Positions 1 to 9,229 of a stretch of DNA of 26,216 nucleotides are shown here, in pieces. A program made the translations under genes and the position numbers. The stretch covers positions 1-26,216 of IMG/VR virus record IMGVR_UViG_3300013286_000049. One strand, written 5' to 3'. Each line of letters starts with the position of its first letter. The stretch's first letter is position 1. The stretch is from a virus. Under the pieces are notes generated by a model, which saw nothing but the letters and a program-made list of their open reading frames with translations, ran no database searches and was not told where the DNA came from.

Positions 1-3000
1 AATGCTGGATTGGGTGTTATGATGCCGTGCACCATGTTGGTTGCTGATGGACTTTTTAATTTACCATATTGATCTACTGGCACACAATTAATCAGCCAAG
101 GTCGTACATAGTTGGACAACTGCTTGGCTGCCATACCAGGCTCTCGAACCATGCCTGCCGAAATATCTTTCCACATCACCTGATTGTCACTGGTGTAGGG
201 AGCTGGACCGTACAACAAGGTCCACCAAGCGGGCTGTATTGTAAACCCCAGTATCTCCCACGGGCACAGGTGGGGTCTATCTGTGTTCAAAAGATATCTA
301 TATACGCCTCTCCAATAACTGGGCAAGGCAGATCCATCAGGTGCTGTGTTGTTGGCATAGTTGTAAGTGAAAGGATTGGCATTGTCAAAACTGATTTGTT
401 TGCTGAAATCTACTCCAACCGATTTGGCCCATGTATAAAAACTGGGCGCAAGCACAGCGTCGAATTCCTGTCTAGAATAATCTAAACTCCTTGTATAGCT
501 TGGTACTATGCTTGATATATCAAACAGTGTGGCATCATAAGAAATCTTGATATTGTTATAGATTCTAAGCTCCAGTTCCAATATCAAAGCATCTCTATAG
601 TCACCATAGGCCAAAACCTGACTGCCATCATGCCCTTGTATCATCAGTTGAGGGGTTAGCAAAGTGGTATCTAGATAGATACTAGGTTCGTACTTAGGCA
701 TCATGCCCAATTTGGCAGGAGTTTCTGGCACAAAACAGCCGTCAGTGCTGTCATATTCTATGGTCTTGATCTCGTCACCCTTTGATAAAATTACACTGGC
801 ATCAATAACCACAAATGCCTGACTATTGAATGTGTATTCTTTTTGATATACCAACTGAATTCCGTTGTGATATATGCCCACTGCTTTGTTGCTAGGAGTA
901 CTCAAGGAAAAGAAATTGCTGAGAGGATAAGTGCGGATTCTGCCATCCACTACGATTAGCTTGGTGACAGTATTGGCACCAAAAGGCACCATGTCACTGA
1001 AATTATACGGAGCAGTCTTGGGCTTGATGCCAGTTATCTTGGTCATAGCCAATTCAAACATGGTATTGACATCCGCATCCAGGCCAAGATTACTGATAAC
1101 AGTTACAAATTCTCTCTTGAAGTTGTTGTAGTCAACTTGTGCCTGGTCCAATGCCCTGATTATGTTGTTGGCTTGATTGGTAACATGATACATGGTCAGG
1201 CTGGCTGGCGCACTGTGTTGCACAAATTTGGTACCGTATTGAGTGATATTGCCAAGATCTCTCATATTATTGTTGCCAGGATATGATCCAGAAAAATTAT
1301 TCAAATTTGTAATGATTGATTTCACATGATCCGACACTTCGCCCAGTGTAAAGTCAGTCATAACACCGTTGAGTGGATTATTTTGTATAGCAAGTGGCAC
1401 TTCATAAAAACCATTTACATTAATGGCCTGCTGGGCAAATGCTTTAATGGTCACTATGTCCGTTAGGCTTACTGCTTGTTTTAGCTCAATGTTGTAGTAT
1501 ACACTGCCGGCAGTGATGCTGTAGCCGCTGGCTGGCAACAGATTATCATTGATGTACACATGAGTAACTAGATCACTTAACCTTGTGACATCATCAAATA
1601 TATCTAGAGGGAACAATTTGGTTCGCTTTGAATTTTTGTAAATTCTCACAGCCGCCTGTGTGTTTGACACAGCACATGTTTGCCACCCATTCACTAAAAC
1701 CTGTGAGTTGCCATAAGTTTTACTGGCCAAATAGCCTATACCAGTTTGAACTGTCACAAACCCTGTGGCCTGTTTGTATTGGAATATGTCCTGGGCTAGA
1801 TCGAAATTAAAAACAATGTCACCTATGTTGCTGACATTTTGATGGCTTAAAGCAAATCCTAAAAATTTATCCTTGGCTCCCAGGCCTGGTTTGTAGCTGA
1901 ACACCTTGGTTCCTCTAAATGTTGTACCAGGATAAGTGTTAATGTCTGCATAGCTAGTTTGTTCATTGTCAAACAAATCAAACAAGGGTGCTTGGTTGGT
2001 GTTAGTCTTTTGCTGACTCAAGACCCAAGCACCGCCATTGTACCAATACATTAAACTTTTATTCTTTTTGCCTTGTTTGATAAGAACGCTTTGATAAAGA
2101 CTAGGACTAGCCAATTCTACTAAATGTATTTGCTTACTGCCTGTATTGAGATGCTGAACATCAACAAATTCTACCATGTACAACTTGTTGTTTACTCTGG
2201 GATCAAGATCTGCTGTAACCAGTATCACTTGTCCTGCAACAACGGCTTCGCCGTCTATGTTGTAGCCTAACGATCCTTCCACAATAGAAAACATGTCTGT
2301 GGTAAAGTTGTCAATGAGGTCAACATCATGGCCAGCATCAGTTCCAAAATTGTACAGTTTAAGATTAGCTTCAAATTCAATAATAGGCCTGGTGGCTCTA
2401 GCCGCTTGATCAAGACTTGGTGTGGATGAATTGTATTGCGCACTGGCTGTGATCACATCCTTGTGGAACCAACGATTGTATCTGCTCCACGGATTGTAGT
2501 CTCTACTAGCTCTATTAATGGTGATAAAGTCCTGCTGACTGGCATAGCCGGTGGCATCGCTGAAAGGCAAGGAATCAAACGGAGTATCATCGAATAACAC
2601 CGCTTCGGATGTGGTGTAGGGGCTGATCACTTCCAAAACAGTCTTGGCAATCAACTGTATGCCACTGCCAACTCCTTCAACATAATACTGACCTGTTGCA
2701 TACTTGTTGGGTAGCACATTGCCTTTGAAATACACCAACATGCCATTACTGAGACTTACGCCGTTGGCCAAAGTATAGGTTTTTTTGCCCAGTACGTCAT
2801 TATCCACATCAATGTGTGTAGCTTGATCGATGTCAAATATCTGTATGGTGCCGCCCAAGTTTATGTCTGCAGCACTTTGATAATACAAAATACCAGGTGA
2901 ATATTTGTCTAATACCAAAGTAACAGTGCCATTGGTTATGTTGTTGTTGGTGATGCCAATGGCATACTGATCTGCGGACAACAAACTGCGGGCTGTTCGA

Positions 3001-3626
3001 ATGGTGAAAGGATTGCCGGGACTGTTGATATCAAAAGTATATGTTTGTCCCCGGTACAATTTCAATGTAGGGTTGGGCGACAGTCCATCAGGTGTAAAGA
3101 TGTATTCGTTGCTGTTGCCATTGCCCAACACACTGACCGAGTAACCACTTTCAATCACATCTGTTTGACCTGTGATCACTATAGGCTCAGGTCCATACGG
3201 CAACCAATAGTAATTTTGAAAATTGGTAAACTTGTCCCAGTCAATGTGCGGATCCCATGAATAGGTTTCCTGCTTGTCGAGTCTGGCATGATTGCGCACA
3301 TCAGCACCTAACACCTGCAACTGATTGATATAGTCTTGGTAATCCTTGAAAAAGGTAACATTATTCAGTTCGTCCTTGATCACTGCGCCCGATTCCAATT
3401 GGTAGTTCCGTCTATTGCGACTGAGACCTTGTACAAAGATATCAGATCCTATCGCAGCTTTGGCATTTCTTCGGCCTAAAAATCCTGATATTTTGTCTAC
3501 TGATCCGGTCTGAAACAGCTGGTCAATGGTGGATTGTAAAAATTTTCTGTTGGCTGTGGTCTGGTACAGCTTGGGTAAAAAATTTATACTCAGCCCTTGG
3601 TTGCCTATTGAACTTTTGTTAGCCAT
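1..3626 (-). CDS. Giant baseplate/tail structural protein in gp7 position (partial, C-terminus outside window)
   Basis: This frame is open on the minus strand from an ATG at 3626 to the left edge, at least 1208 codons; I read the triplets through and found no stop. The ATG overlaps the gp6 stop codon by one base (TGATG), so translation is probably coupled. The N-terminus reads MANKSSIGNQGLSINFLPKL, followed by aromatic-rich stretches such as WDPHIDWDKF and YYWLPYGPEP. Near the window edge it reads SYWRGVYRY, PWEILGF and YGPAPYTSDN. I associate these with very large virion proteins encoded after gp6 in environmental T4-likes. In T4 the gene after gp6 is gp7, a baseplate wedge protein of 1032 aa, so position and size suggest a gp7 counterpart. 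That is inference; I cannot show homology to T4 gp7. The protein should act in the assembled baseplate of the virion. Confidence 0.72.
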   Translation of the reverse strand, partial: MANKSSIGNQGLSINFLPKLYQTTANRKFLQSTIDQLFQTGSVDKISGFLGRRNAKAAIGSDIFVQGLSRNRRNYQLESGAVIKDELNNVTFFKDYQDYINQLQVLGADVRNHARLDKQETYSWDPHIDWDKFTNFQNYYWLPYGPEPIVITGQTDVIESGYSVSVLGNGNSNEYIFTPDGLSPNPTLKLYRGQTYTFDINSPGNPFTIRTARSLLSADQYAIGITNNNITNGTVTLVLDKYSPGILYYQSAADINLGGTIQIFDIDQATHIDVDNDVLGKKTYTLANGVSLSNGMLVYFKGNVLPNKYATGQYYVEGVGSGIQLIAKTVLEVISPYTTSEAVLFDDTPFDSLPFSDATGYASQQDFITINRASRDYNPWSRYNRWFHKDVITASAQYNSSTPSLDQAARATRPIIEFEANLKLYNFGTDAGHDVDLIDNFTTDMFSIVEGSLGYNIDGEAVVAGQVILVTADLDPRVNNKLYMVEFVDVQHLNTGSKQIHLVELASPSLYQSVLIKQGKKNKSLMYWYNGGAWVLSQQKTNTNQAPLFDLFDNEQTSYADINTYPGTTFRGTKVFSYKPGLGAKDKFLGFALSHQNVSNIGDIVFNFDLAQDIFQYKQATGFVTVQTGIGYLASKTYGNSQVLVNGWQTCAVSNTQAAVRIYKNSKRTKLFPLDIFDDVTRLSDLVTHVYINDNLLPASGYSITAGSVYYNIELKQAVSLTDIVTIKAFAQQAINVNGFYEVPLAIQNNPLNGVMTDFTLGEVSDHVKSIITNLNNFSGSYPGNNNMRDLGNITQYGTKFVQHSAPASLTMYHVTNQANNIIRALDQAQVDYNNFKREFVTVISNLGLDADVNTMFELAMTKITGIKPKTAPYNFSDMVPFGANTVTKLIVVDGRIRTYPLSNFFSLSTPSNKAVGIYHNGIQLVYQKEYTFNSQAFVVIDASVILSKGDEIKTIEYDSTDGCFVPETPAKLGMMPKYEPSIYLDTTLLTPQLMIQGHDGSQVLAYGDYRDALILELELRIYNNIKISYDATLFDISSIVPSYTRSLDYSRQEFDAVLAPSFYTWAKSVGVDFSKQISFDNANPFTYNYANNTAPDGSALPSYWRGVYRYLLNTDRPHLCPWEILGFTIQPAWWTLLYGPAPYTSDNQVMWKDISAGMVREPGMAAKQLSNYVRPWLINCVPVDQYGKLKSPSATNMVHGIITPNPA

Positions 3627-6600
3627 CAGTAACTTGCTCCATTGTTTGCACTATTGATATTTTGTGATGTGGCCAATGTGGTGATCCCAGCACCAGTTAA
3701 TGTTTTCAAATTGGTACTGGTAAGACCAGTCACTATGGCAATATCGGTAGATTGCGCACAGCTAATAAAAATGCTGTCACTGGGGCAAGCAATCTCAAAT
3801 AAACTGCCAAAATATTGTGTGGCTTGATTTGGCACAATAACAAAACTTGTAATATCTGGGGTCAATTGATTGATAATGTATGTCGACAACTCAGTGAAAT
3901 AAAATGTATTTCCAAAATCCCAGTTGTCAAGAGCAAAAAATTTGTTTATTGACAATAGTATTCTTGATTTGATATTGGCATCACTGGCTGTGGAGCTGAT
4001 GTTCTTGATCACATTAAATGTTGCCTGCAATTTTGCATCCGATGCTTGCCCAAATAACAGGATATATTTCACGGGATGATAAATTATTTCATCGCTTATG
4101 GCCTTGATCAAGTTGAGGTTAGGACTCAGCAATCCGTTGAGTTCAGCTGAACTGGGTGGCAAGGGCATCATGCCGCTAATGCTGCCATTAGCCACCCATT
4201 GTCGGAATAGATTGTCATACCCTTTGGTCAACACATACATGTCTATCAAGTTGCTAGGACTGGGATCAATTCTACTGTCATAATCTGCACTGTGCGTGTA
4301 TTGAAATTTCAATTTGTCACGGCCTTGGAATATCTTGTAATCAAGACTGGGGGCAATCTGCACTCCATCATAAAACTTAACAGTGTCCGTGTCAATAAAA
4401 TAGTAGTACATGTTGCTTTGATATCCACCACCTGGATCAGTATCAAGAATTAGTACTGGTCCCAATAACGGATCATTGACCACATATCTATAATCTTCTT
4501 GGCCTTGTGATATGAGATATTTTTTTTGAACTATGTATTTTTCTTTATAACTTAAAGATTTAGTAAGTGTGGTTGGATTAACTATGTCCAAAAACAACTG
4601 AGGATTATCTGCGATTCCAGTATTGCCGGTATCTGCAAACGACATTATGATTTTTTTTGGATCTATGTAACCATCCTGACCGTTGTACTCACTAATCACT
4701 TCCCAGTCATAGTCCTGCGTGAATGGTAACAAGCCAAGAGAATCCTTGATATTTTTTGGTTGCGTGTTTATACTAAGAATCTTGATGTTGTCTTTGACCA
4801 CGCTGCTGCTGACTACATCGTATATCTTTTGATTAGTATCAAAATAAAATGTCAACTGGTTGTCACTTTCAAAGATGTACCTTTGCATTCTACTGGTTAT
4901 GGTATAAGAGGTATTGTTGGTAGTAAACAGCACCAGCCAACTAGTATCCTTATGGCTGTTGGTTGTATCACCCTGAGTACCGATACTGAATGGCAATGTA
5001 GTATTGAGATTGGTTTCAAAGATTATTTGCCAAGTTTGATTTGCACCATTGTAGCCAAGGCCAAAAGGTTGATTGGAAAAAATCAAGTCAATCATGGTGG
5101 TTATGATGCTGGTGCTAAGGGTGCGTGTGAACTTAGGAATTATTTGATCTATGAGACTGCCGTGTGGTATCACACTAGCCAGTGTTATGGCACCTTGTCC
5201 GTTACTGAGCACTCCCACTGTGCCACTGAGAGTGCCGCTTGCGGTACCGTCGCCTATTAAACTGCTCACTTGCGCATACACATAAGTGCTTGTGCCCTTG
5301 GCTGCCAATGTGGTCAACTGATTGTTGTTAAGTTTGTTAAAATAATAACCCTCGGGTGCGCTGAATCTTAGGATACTGCCTACAGTAATGTATTTGAATG
5401 TGGTCTGGCTATCTGCGCCCACCATGTTGGGCACTCCTTCTTGCCCCAAATAACCGGTTGTTTGATTGCTGTCACTTGTCACTGCATTCCATATCACCAA
5501 TTTGGTATTGTTGTAGTAGTTGACATAATTGTTGTAGTAGAAATTTCGCAGATCCGGCATGTTGAAAATGTTGTACAGTGTGGTGTTGATCACGCCTTCG
5601 ATGTCGCTTTGTACTATGTAACTGAATACATTCTGTGCTGTGTAGTTTTCGAGATACAATACACCATCATCAGCAAACAGATTGGTACTGGAATATTTGC
5701 CCGTTGGATCTTTAAGATCAAAATATCTACTGATACCGCTGCTGGCTCGATTGAGAGACTTGACCTTGGCCACTTGCAGACTGGTTGTCAAAGGACTGAT
5801 GTTGTAGTCCTCGCCTGTGATCATTCTGTTTTGTGTATAGAAGGTCTGCGGAGCGTTGGCCTTGATGCTGGCATTGGTTTCCGTTGTGGTGCTGTTAGAC
5901 ACAGTGCTGACCAGATTCAGATAAATGGTCAATATTTCTTCCTGACCAGTTGCACTTGTGTAAGGTATGGTCACGCTGACATTTCTTATGTCTGTGGGAT
6001 TTATGGTGTAAGTGAGCGCATTGCTGGTTCTGTAGTACACCCTGAAATTGCCTTGGGGCAGTTGTCCAAATATGCCATCACCAAATGCCAAACTTATTGC
6101 ATCGTTGGCCCTAGTGATCACATTGTAAATGGTCTTTATTTTGTTGCTGATGCTGTTGTAAATGATGTTGCTGCCAGCAGTATTGGGCACCTGTGTCCAC
6201 AGTTTATTCTCTAAGCCTGTGGGAAACAAATCATACAACCACACATCTGTGTTATTGATATTTTCTTTGGCCACATCCACTTGTTGATTTGGTGTGGGTT
6301 GATTCAAGGTAAAACTACTGGTGTTTAAACTGCCTTGAGTAAAATTAAAAAAGAAACCGGTTCCTCCACTGCCGGCACCATAGCCATCATCCTTGTAGAT
6401 AGATGCTATTTTGTTGCCAATTTTAGGAGGCTCTTCGTAGATGTAATCTTTGTTGGCAAATGTGGTGCTAGTAATATCAAAGATCATGGTGTTTCCAGCA
6501 ATGGGTTTGCTGAAACTATATATGGGCACATTGGTGTTGTTGCCGTTGAATCTGTACTGTGCAGTGGGCACCCCGTAGATTGTAGCACTGTCGGCGGGAC

Positions 6601-7114
6601 TGCCGAACTGCTGTGTGGTAGGAAATGCTGCATTTAATATCTTGATAAATTGATCATACCAGTTGGTGTTGGCACTATCATTCCAAGTGATATTTTGACC
6701 TGACAAATTGCGTCCACTGCTGTCCAACACATTTTCTGTGGTATTGATAATGCCGAATTTCAACAATCCTGTACTGGGGGTATTTCTACTGGGACTGTAG
6801 TTGATCAATCGTGCCAGTCTCAATATGCTTTCCCTGCGTTCAGCCAATTCTAGAAAGTTTTCTCTGGCATTTAGATCCACACGAAATGCTATGTTTTGTC
6901 CCACATAAGCTATGAGGTCGATCAATGCCAAATATTCACTACTTTCTATGTAGTCGTTGAAATCTTCAGGAAAATTGGTACGCACATAGTCAATCATAGT
7001 GCGTCTTAAATTGTCAAAGTCGTAGCTTTGGAAGTCTACATTTTTGAAACTGCGATAAATTTTCTGCCAGTCCTCGCTCACCAGCAGGTTATTTTGACGA
7101 TCCGTTGAGCTCAT
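3626..7114 (-). CDS. gp6: Baseplate wedge protein gp6
   Basis: The 1162-aa product begins MSSTDRQNNLLVSEDWQKIY. Its first 120 residues carry the strongest family signal: FPEDFNDYIESSEYLALIDL, then IAYVGQNIAFRVDLNARENF and ESILRLARLINYSP, typical of gp6 in marine T4-likes. In T4, gp6 dimers form the continuous ring of the baseplate wedges and join gp25 and gp53. T4 gp6 is about 660 aa, so this copy is much longer; the extra length is Asn/Thr/Ser-rich and beta-like in the middle. The start is supported by an AGGAAG ribosome site 4 nt upstream and a late promoter box ending 18 nt upstream. The downstream gene overlaps its stop by one base. Its own promoter separates it from gp25, so it may be made at a different level from the rest of the operon. 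Confidence 0.9.
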   Translation of the reverse strand: MSSTDRQNNLLVSEDWQKIYRSFKNVDFQSYDFDNLRRTMIDYVRTNFPEDFNDYIESSEYLALIDLIAYVGQNIAFRVDLNARENFLELAERRESILRLARLINYSPSRNTPSTGLLKFGIINTTENVLDSSGRNLSGQNITWNDSANTNWYDQFIKILNAAFPTTQQFGSPADSATIYGVPTAQYRFNGNNTNVPIYSFSKPIAGNTMIFDITSTTFANKDYIYEEPPKIGNKIASIYKDDGYGAGSGGTGFFFNFTQGSLNTSSFTLNQPTPNQQVDVAKENINNTDVWLYDLFPTGLENKLWTQVPNTAGSNIIYNSISNKIKTIYNVITRANDAISLAFGDGIFGQLPQGNFRVYYRTSNALTYTINPTDIRNVSVTIPYTSATGQEEILTIYLNLVSTVSNSTTTETNASIKANAPQTFYTQNRMITGEDYNISPLTTSLQVAKVKSLNRASSGISRYFDLKDPTGKYSSTNLFADDGVLYLENYTAQNVFSYIVQSDIEGVINTTLYNIFNMPDLRNFYYNNYVNYYNNTKLVIWNAVTSDSNQTTGYLGQEGVPNMVGADSQTTFKYITVGSILRFSAPEGYYFNKLNNNQLTTLAAKGTSTYVYAQVSSLIGDGTASGTLSGTVGVLSNGQGAITLASVIPHGSLIDQIIPKFTRTLSTSIITTMIDLIFSNQPFGLGYNGANQTWQIIFETNLNTTLPFSIGTQGDTTNSHKDTSWLVLFTTNNTSYTITSRMQRYIFESDNQLTFYFDTNQKIYDVVSSSVVKDNIKILSINTQPKNIKDSLGLLPFTQDYDWEVISEYNGQDGYIDPKKIIMSFADTGNTGIADNPQLFLDIVNPTTLTKSLSYKEKYIVQKKYLISQGQEDYRYVVNDPLLGPVLILDTDPGGGYQSNMYYYFIDTDTVKFYDGVQIAPSLDYKIFQGRDKLKFQYTHSADYDSRIDPSPSNLIDMYVLTKGYDNLFRQWVANGSISGMMPLPPSSAELNGLLSPNLNLIKAISDEIIYHPVKYILLFGQASDAKLQATFNVIKNISSTASDANIKSRILLSINKFFALDNWDFGNTFYFTELSTYIINQLTPDITSFVIVPNQATQYFGSLFEIACPSDSIFISCAQSTDIAIVTGLTSTNLKTLTGAGITTLATSQNINSANNGASY

Positions 7115-7132
7115 GATGCTTCCTAATATTTG

Positions 7133-7140
7133 TATTTATT
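7133..7140 (-). promoter_or_regulatory. T4-type late promoter of gp6 (AATAAATA)
   Basis: On the minus strand the box reads AATAAATAC, 7 of 8 matches to the T4 late consensus TATAAATA. Placing its last base at -6 puts the start near 7127, giving a leader of about 13 nt with the AGGAAG ribosome site before the ATG at 7114. A 15-bp motif shared with the gp48 promoter lies 9 nt further upstream. Confidence 0.7.
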
Positions 7141-7149
7141 GAATAAAAT

Positions 7150-7164
7150 TAAGTGCGCAGTTTA
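7150..7164. repeat. Copy 1 of a 15-bp motif AAGTGCGYAGTTTAT upstream of a late promoter
   Basis: The plus strand reads AAGTGCGCAGTTTAT. The same motif with one change (AAGTGCGTAGTTTAT) is at 12850-12864. Both copies have the same orientation and lie 9-10 nt upstream of a minus-strand TAAATA late box. This copy fills the short gap directly after the gp25 stop codon and is non-coding. Confidence 0.6.
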
Positions 7165-7596
7165 TCACCTTACAAGACCATTGGCCTGATCAAATTTCAT
7201 TTGTAGATTTTCTTGTATGTTGTACACTAGATATTTCAAGGTGCACTGTATTTGTATGCCGGTTTGATAGGGCGTTACTAGAATATTAGAAGCCTGTATA
7301 CGCGGATCACTATTGAAGATAGCACTAACATTTTGCACAATTGAGTTTTGCACATCTGCTGTCATAGGCTCAAATAACAAGTCCCATATCACAGTCCCGT
7401 ACTCGGGATTCATGAGTCGTTCACCCTGTCTGATATAGAATGCATTCAACAGATCCTGCTTGATCAATTCAAAATCATACAGCTTGAAATTTTGTGTAGA
7501 GGTATTGACTGTGCTGAAACCCTTGTAAACCTGTGTGCTTATGGCTTTCACAGGTGCTGCTGTTTTTATGGTAACTTTGTTGTGTATAGAAGCCAT
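7165..7596 (-). CDS. gp25: Baseplate wedge protein gp25 (GPW/gp25 family)
   Basis: The 143-aa product belongs to the gp25/GpW baseplate family, part of the conserved wedge core (gp6-gp25-gp53) that initiates sheath polymerisation. The diagnostic stretch, around residues 45-75, reads LIKQDLLNAFYIRQGERLMN followed by PEYGTVIWDLLFEPM, with the family's arginine-glycine-glutamate motif (RQGERLMNPEYGT). Length is close to T4 gp25 (132 aa). It starts 2 nt after the gp5 stop, with an AAGG ribosome site inside the gp5 end. It is the last gene of the run that begins at gp48; the next gene, gp6, has its own late promoter. Confidence 0.93.
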   Translation of the reverse strand: MASIHNKVTIKTAAPVKAISTQVYKGFSTVNTSTQNFKLYDFELIKQDLLNAFYIRQGERLMNPEYGTVIWDLLFEPMTADVQNSIVQNVSAIFNSDPRIQASNILVTPYQTGIQIQCTLKYLVYNIQENLQMKFDQANGLVR

Positions 7597-7598
7597 GA

Positions 7599-9227
7599 TT
7601 AATTACCTTTTCTGAATGTGTCACTTTCGGTGCTGTATTTTTTGTAGGCATTAGGCACTACTGGATCTTTACCAGATTCTCTGTCAGTGACGGCTCTAGC
7701 AGAATTTGCAGGATCAAGATTTTCATGTCCTGGCCACGGTTCACTGCTAGGTATGCGCTTCATAATGCTGGTAATGACAGTTTTTTCACTTGTGGGCACT
7801 TTGTGTGTTGACAGTGCCGCGGGCGCTTCGGCAGCGGAAGCCGACGCCGCCGCTTCTGCTATACCTGAGTTTAGATTTATTTTGCCGCCATCTATCGCTG
7901 TGTTGGCTGCTTTGATAGTAAAGTCCCCTGAACTTGAAACTACACTTGCTCCGCTAACTTTTAGATTCAATGCTCCACCAGTAGTTATATTGGTTGCACC
8001 GCCTGTGGTCAAATCAAAAGTGGCACCATAGGATTCTTTCACGGCACCTGTCACAGTTTCGTTCTGAGTGCCGTCCACTTTGATTTTAACACTACCGCCA
8101 ACTATACAAATTTTATCTTTGCCAACTTCGGTCTGATGTCTGCCTGCAGCTTTTAAATTAAAATTCCTACCAGCTTCCATGTTGATATCCCTACCAGCAT
8201 AAAAATTCATGTCTGTACCAGTGTGTATGCTGATACTATCTCGGGCAAAAATATCAATTTTGCCGTTGCTAGTCAATTCGATCCACGCAGTGCCACGGCT
8301 GTTGCCTATATAGATTAGGTCCTCGGTATTGTGCAACAGTATTTGATGCCCAGTCCTAGTGCGTATCCTAAAAAGCTCATTGTGAGGCCTATGCACATCA
8401 CCGTCAGTTTCATTTGCATCAATACTGGCATAATCAGGAGGAGTAGATGCTGGGCTACCTTTGCGGATCCAAGCCGCATCACCGTCATCCATAACAAATG
8501 TAGTGCCTCCCAGTCTGCTAACAAATGCATGGGCTTCATGTTCTTTTTTGCCTATGAATCCTTTGGGACCTTTTTTATCTAGTGGACCCGGTGTGCTGAT
8601 GCCAAACACCATGCTGGGTGCTTCCCTTCTTGCACTGCTGGTTGTGATACCTCTTGCATCATCAAACAACAAGCCTTGACGGCTCAGCACTCCGGCAAAC
8701 AGATGTTCTGGTTTGTAATTTTGTGTGGGATCAGTTGCTGCGCGATTATCATCTATATTTTTATTGTATTCCGCCACTGGCACCCGGCCATAAAGACCTG
8801 CTGCATCTGATTGCACATCCTCAACAACTTTTTGGGTAGCGGCAATGCCTGGCATCATGAAATTCATGTTTTCATCAGGCACACATCCAAACCAGTAACC
8901 ACGTTTGGCATCACCGTCCACAAACATGATCATTACAATTACTCCTACATCGGGCGGTATCATCCACATGCCGTAACTTTTTTGCACATGGTTGTAATTG
9001 TCAGGATCTTTTTTGGTAAATTCCACTCCAGTTACACCGTAAAAAGGAGTCATGTACTTTACTCTGTGCAATTGACCTTCTTGTCTTGCTGCGGCTCCAA
9101 CTGGTCTCAGAATCTCAACTTCCAATGCACCCATATTGGTAGGATCAACATTGCTTACTACCCTGGCCAAGAACGGTCCCGGTTTAGGGGAAGGCTGATC
9201 AAGATCACTTTTGGTTAGATCTTCCAT
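7599..9227 (-). CDS. gp5: Baseplate hub/needle protein gp5, apparently without lysozyme domain
   Basis: The 542-aa product has an N-terminal OB-like domain (about residues 18-130), including FLARVVSNVDPTNMGALEVE and VIVMIMFVDGDAKRGYWFGC. From about residue 290 a repetitive VgrG/gp5-like beta-helix follows (MNFYAGRDINMEAGRNFNLK and later GGATNITTGGALNLKVSG), which would form the trimeric membrane-piercing spike. T4 gp5 (575 aa) carries a lysozyme domain between these parts. Here the linking region has no sequence I recognise as a T4-type lysozyme. A GC-rich Ala/Ser/Glu linker follows the helix, then a C-terminal tail with SSEPWPGHENLDP, a phrase I know from marine T4-like gp5 proteins. A strong AAGGAG ribosome site sits just upstream. 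The gap to the upstream gene is 2 nt. Confidence 0.87.
   Translation of the reverse strand: MEDLTKSDLDQPSPKPGPFLARVVSNVDPTNMGALEVEILRPVGAAARQEGQLHRVKYMTPFYGVTGVEFTKKDPDNYNHVQKSYGMWMIPPDVGVIVMIMFVDGDAKRGYWFGCVPDENMNFMMPGIAATQKVVEDVQSDAAGLYGRVPVAEYNKNIDDNRAATDPTQNYKPEHLFAGVLSRQGLLFDDARGITTSSARREAPSMVFGISTPGPLDKKGPKGFIGKKEHEAHAFVSRLGGTTFVMDDGDAAWIRKGSPASTPPDYASIDANETDGDVHRPHNELFRIRTRTGHQILLHNTEDLIYIGNSRGTAWIELTSNGKIDIFARDSISIHTGTDMNFYAGRDINMEAGRNFNLKAAGRHQTEVGKDKICIVGGSVKIKVDGTQNETVTGAVKESYGATFDLTTGGATNITTGGALNLKVSGASVVSSSGDFTIKAANTAIDGGKINLNSGIAEAAASASAAEAPAALSTHKVPTSEKTVITSIMKRIPSSEPWPGHENLDPANSARAVTDRESGKDPVVPNAYKKYSTESDTFRKGN
7816..7853. repeat. GC-rich GCTTC/GAAGC patch inside gp5
   Basis: By my count 32 of these 38 bases are G or C, in a much AT-richer gene. 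The patch and its edge contain alternating arms GCTTC (7825-7829), GAAGC (7837-7841) and GCTTC (7852-7856). It encodes the Ala-rich linker after the gp5 beta-helix. Similar GAAGC/GCTTC patches occur in gp46 and in the 17.8-kb gap. Confidence 0.45.
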
Positions 9228-9229
9228 CT

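Noticed and set aside
69-485. Rightward open frame of 138 codons
   Set aside because: It is antisense, in register, to the giant gp7-position gene, whose reading is protein-like (PWEILGF, YGPAPYTS). Other rightward frames inside 3626-12810 are shadows of the baseplate genes for the same reason.
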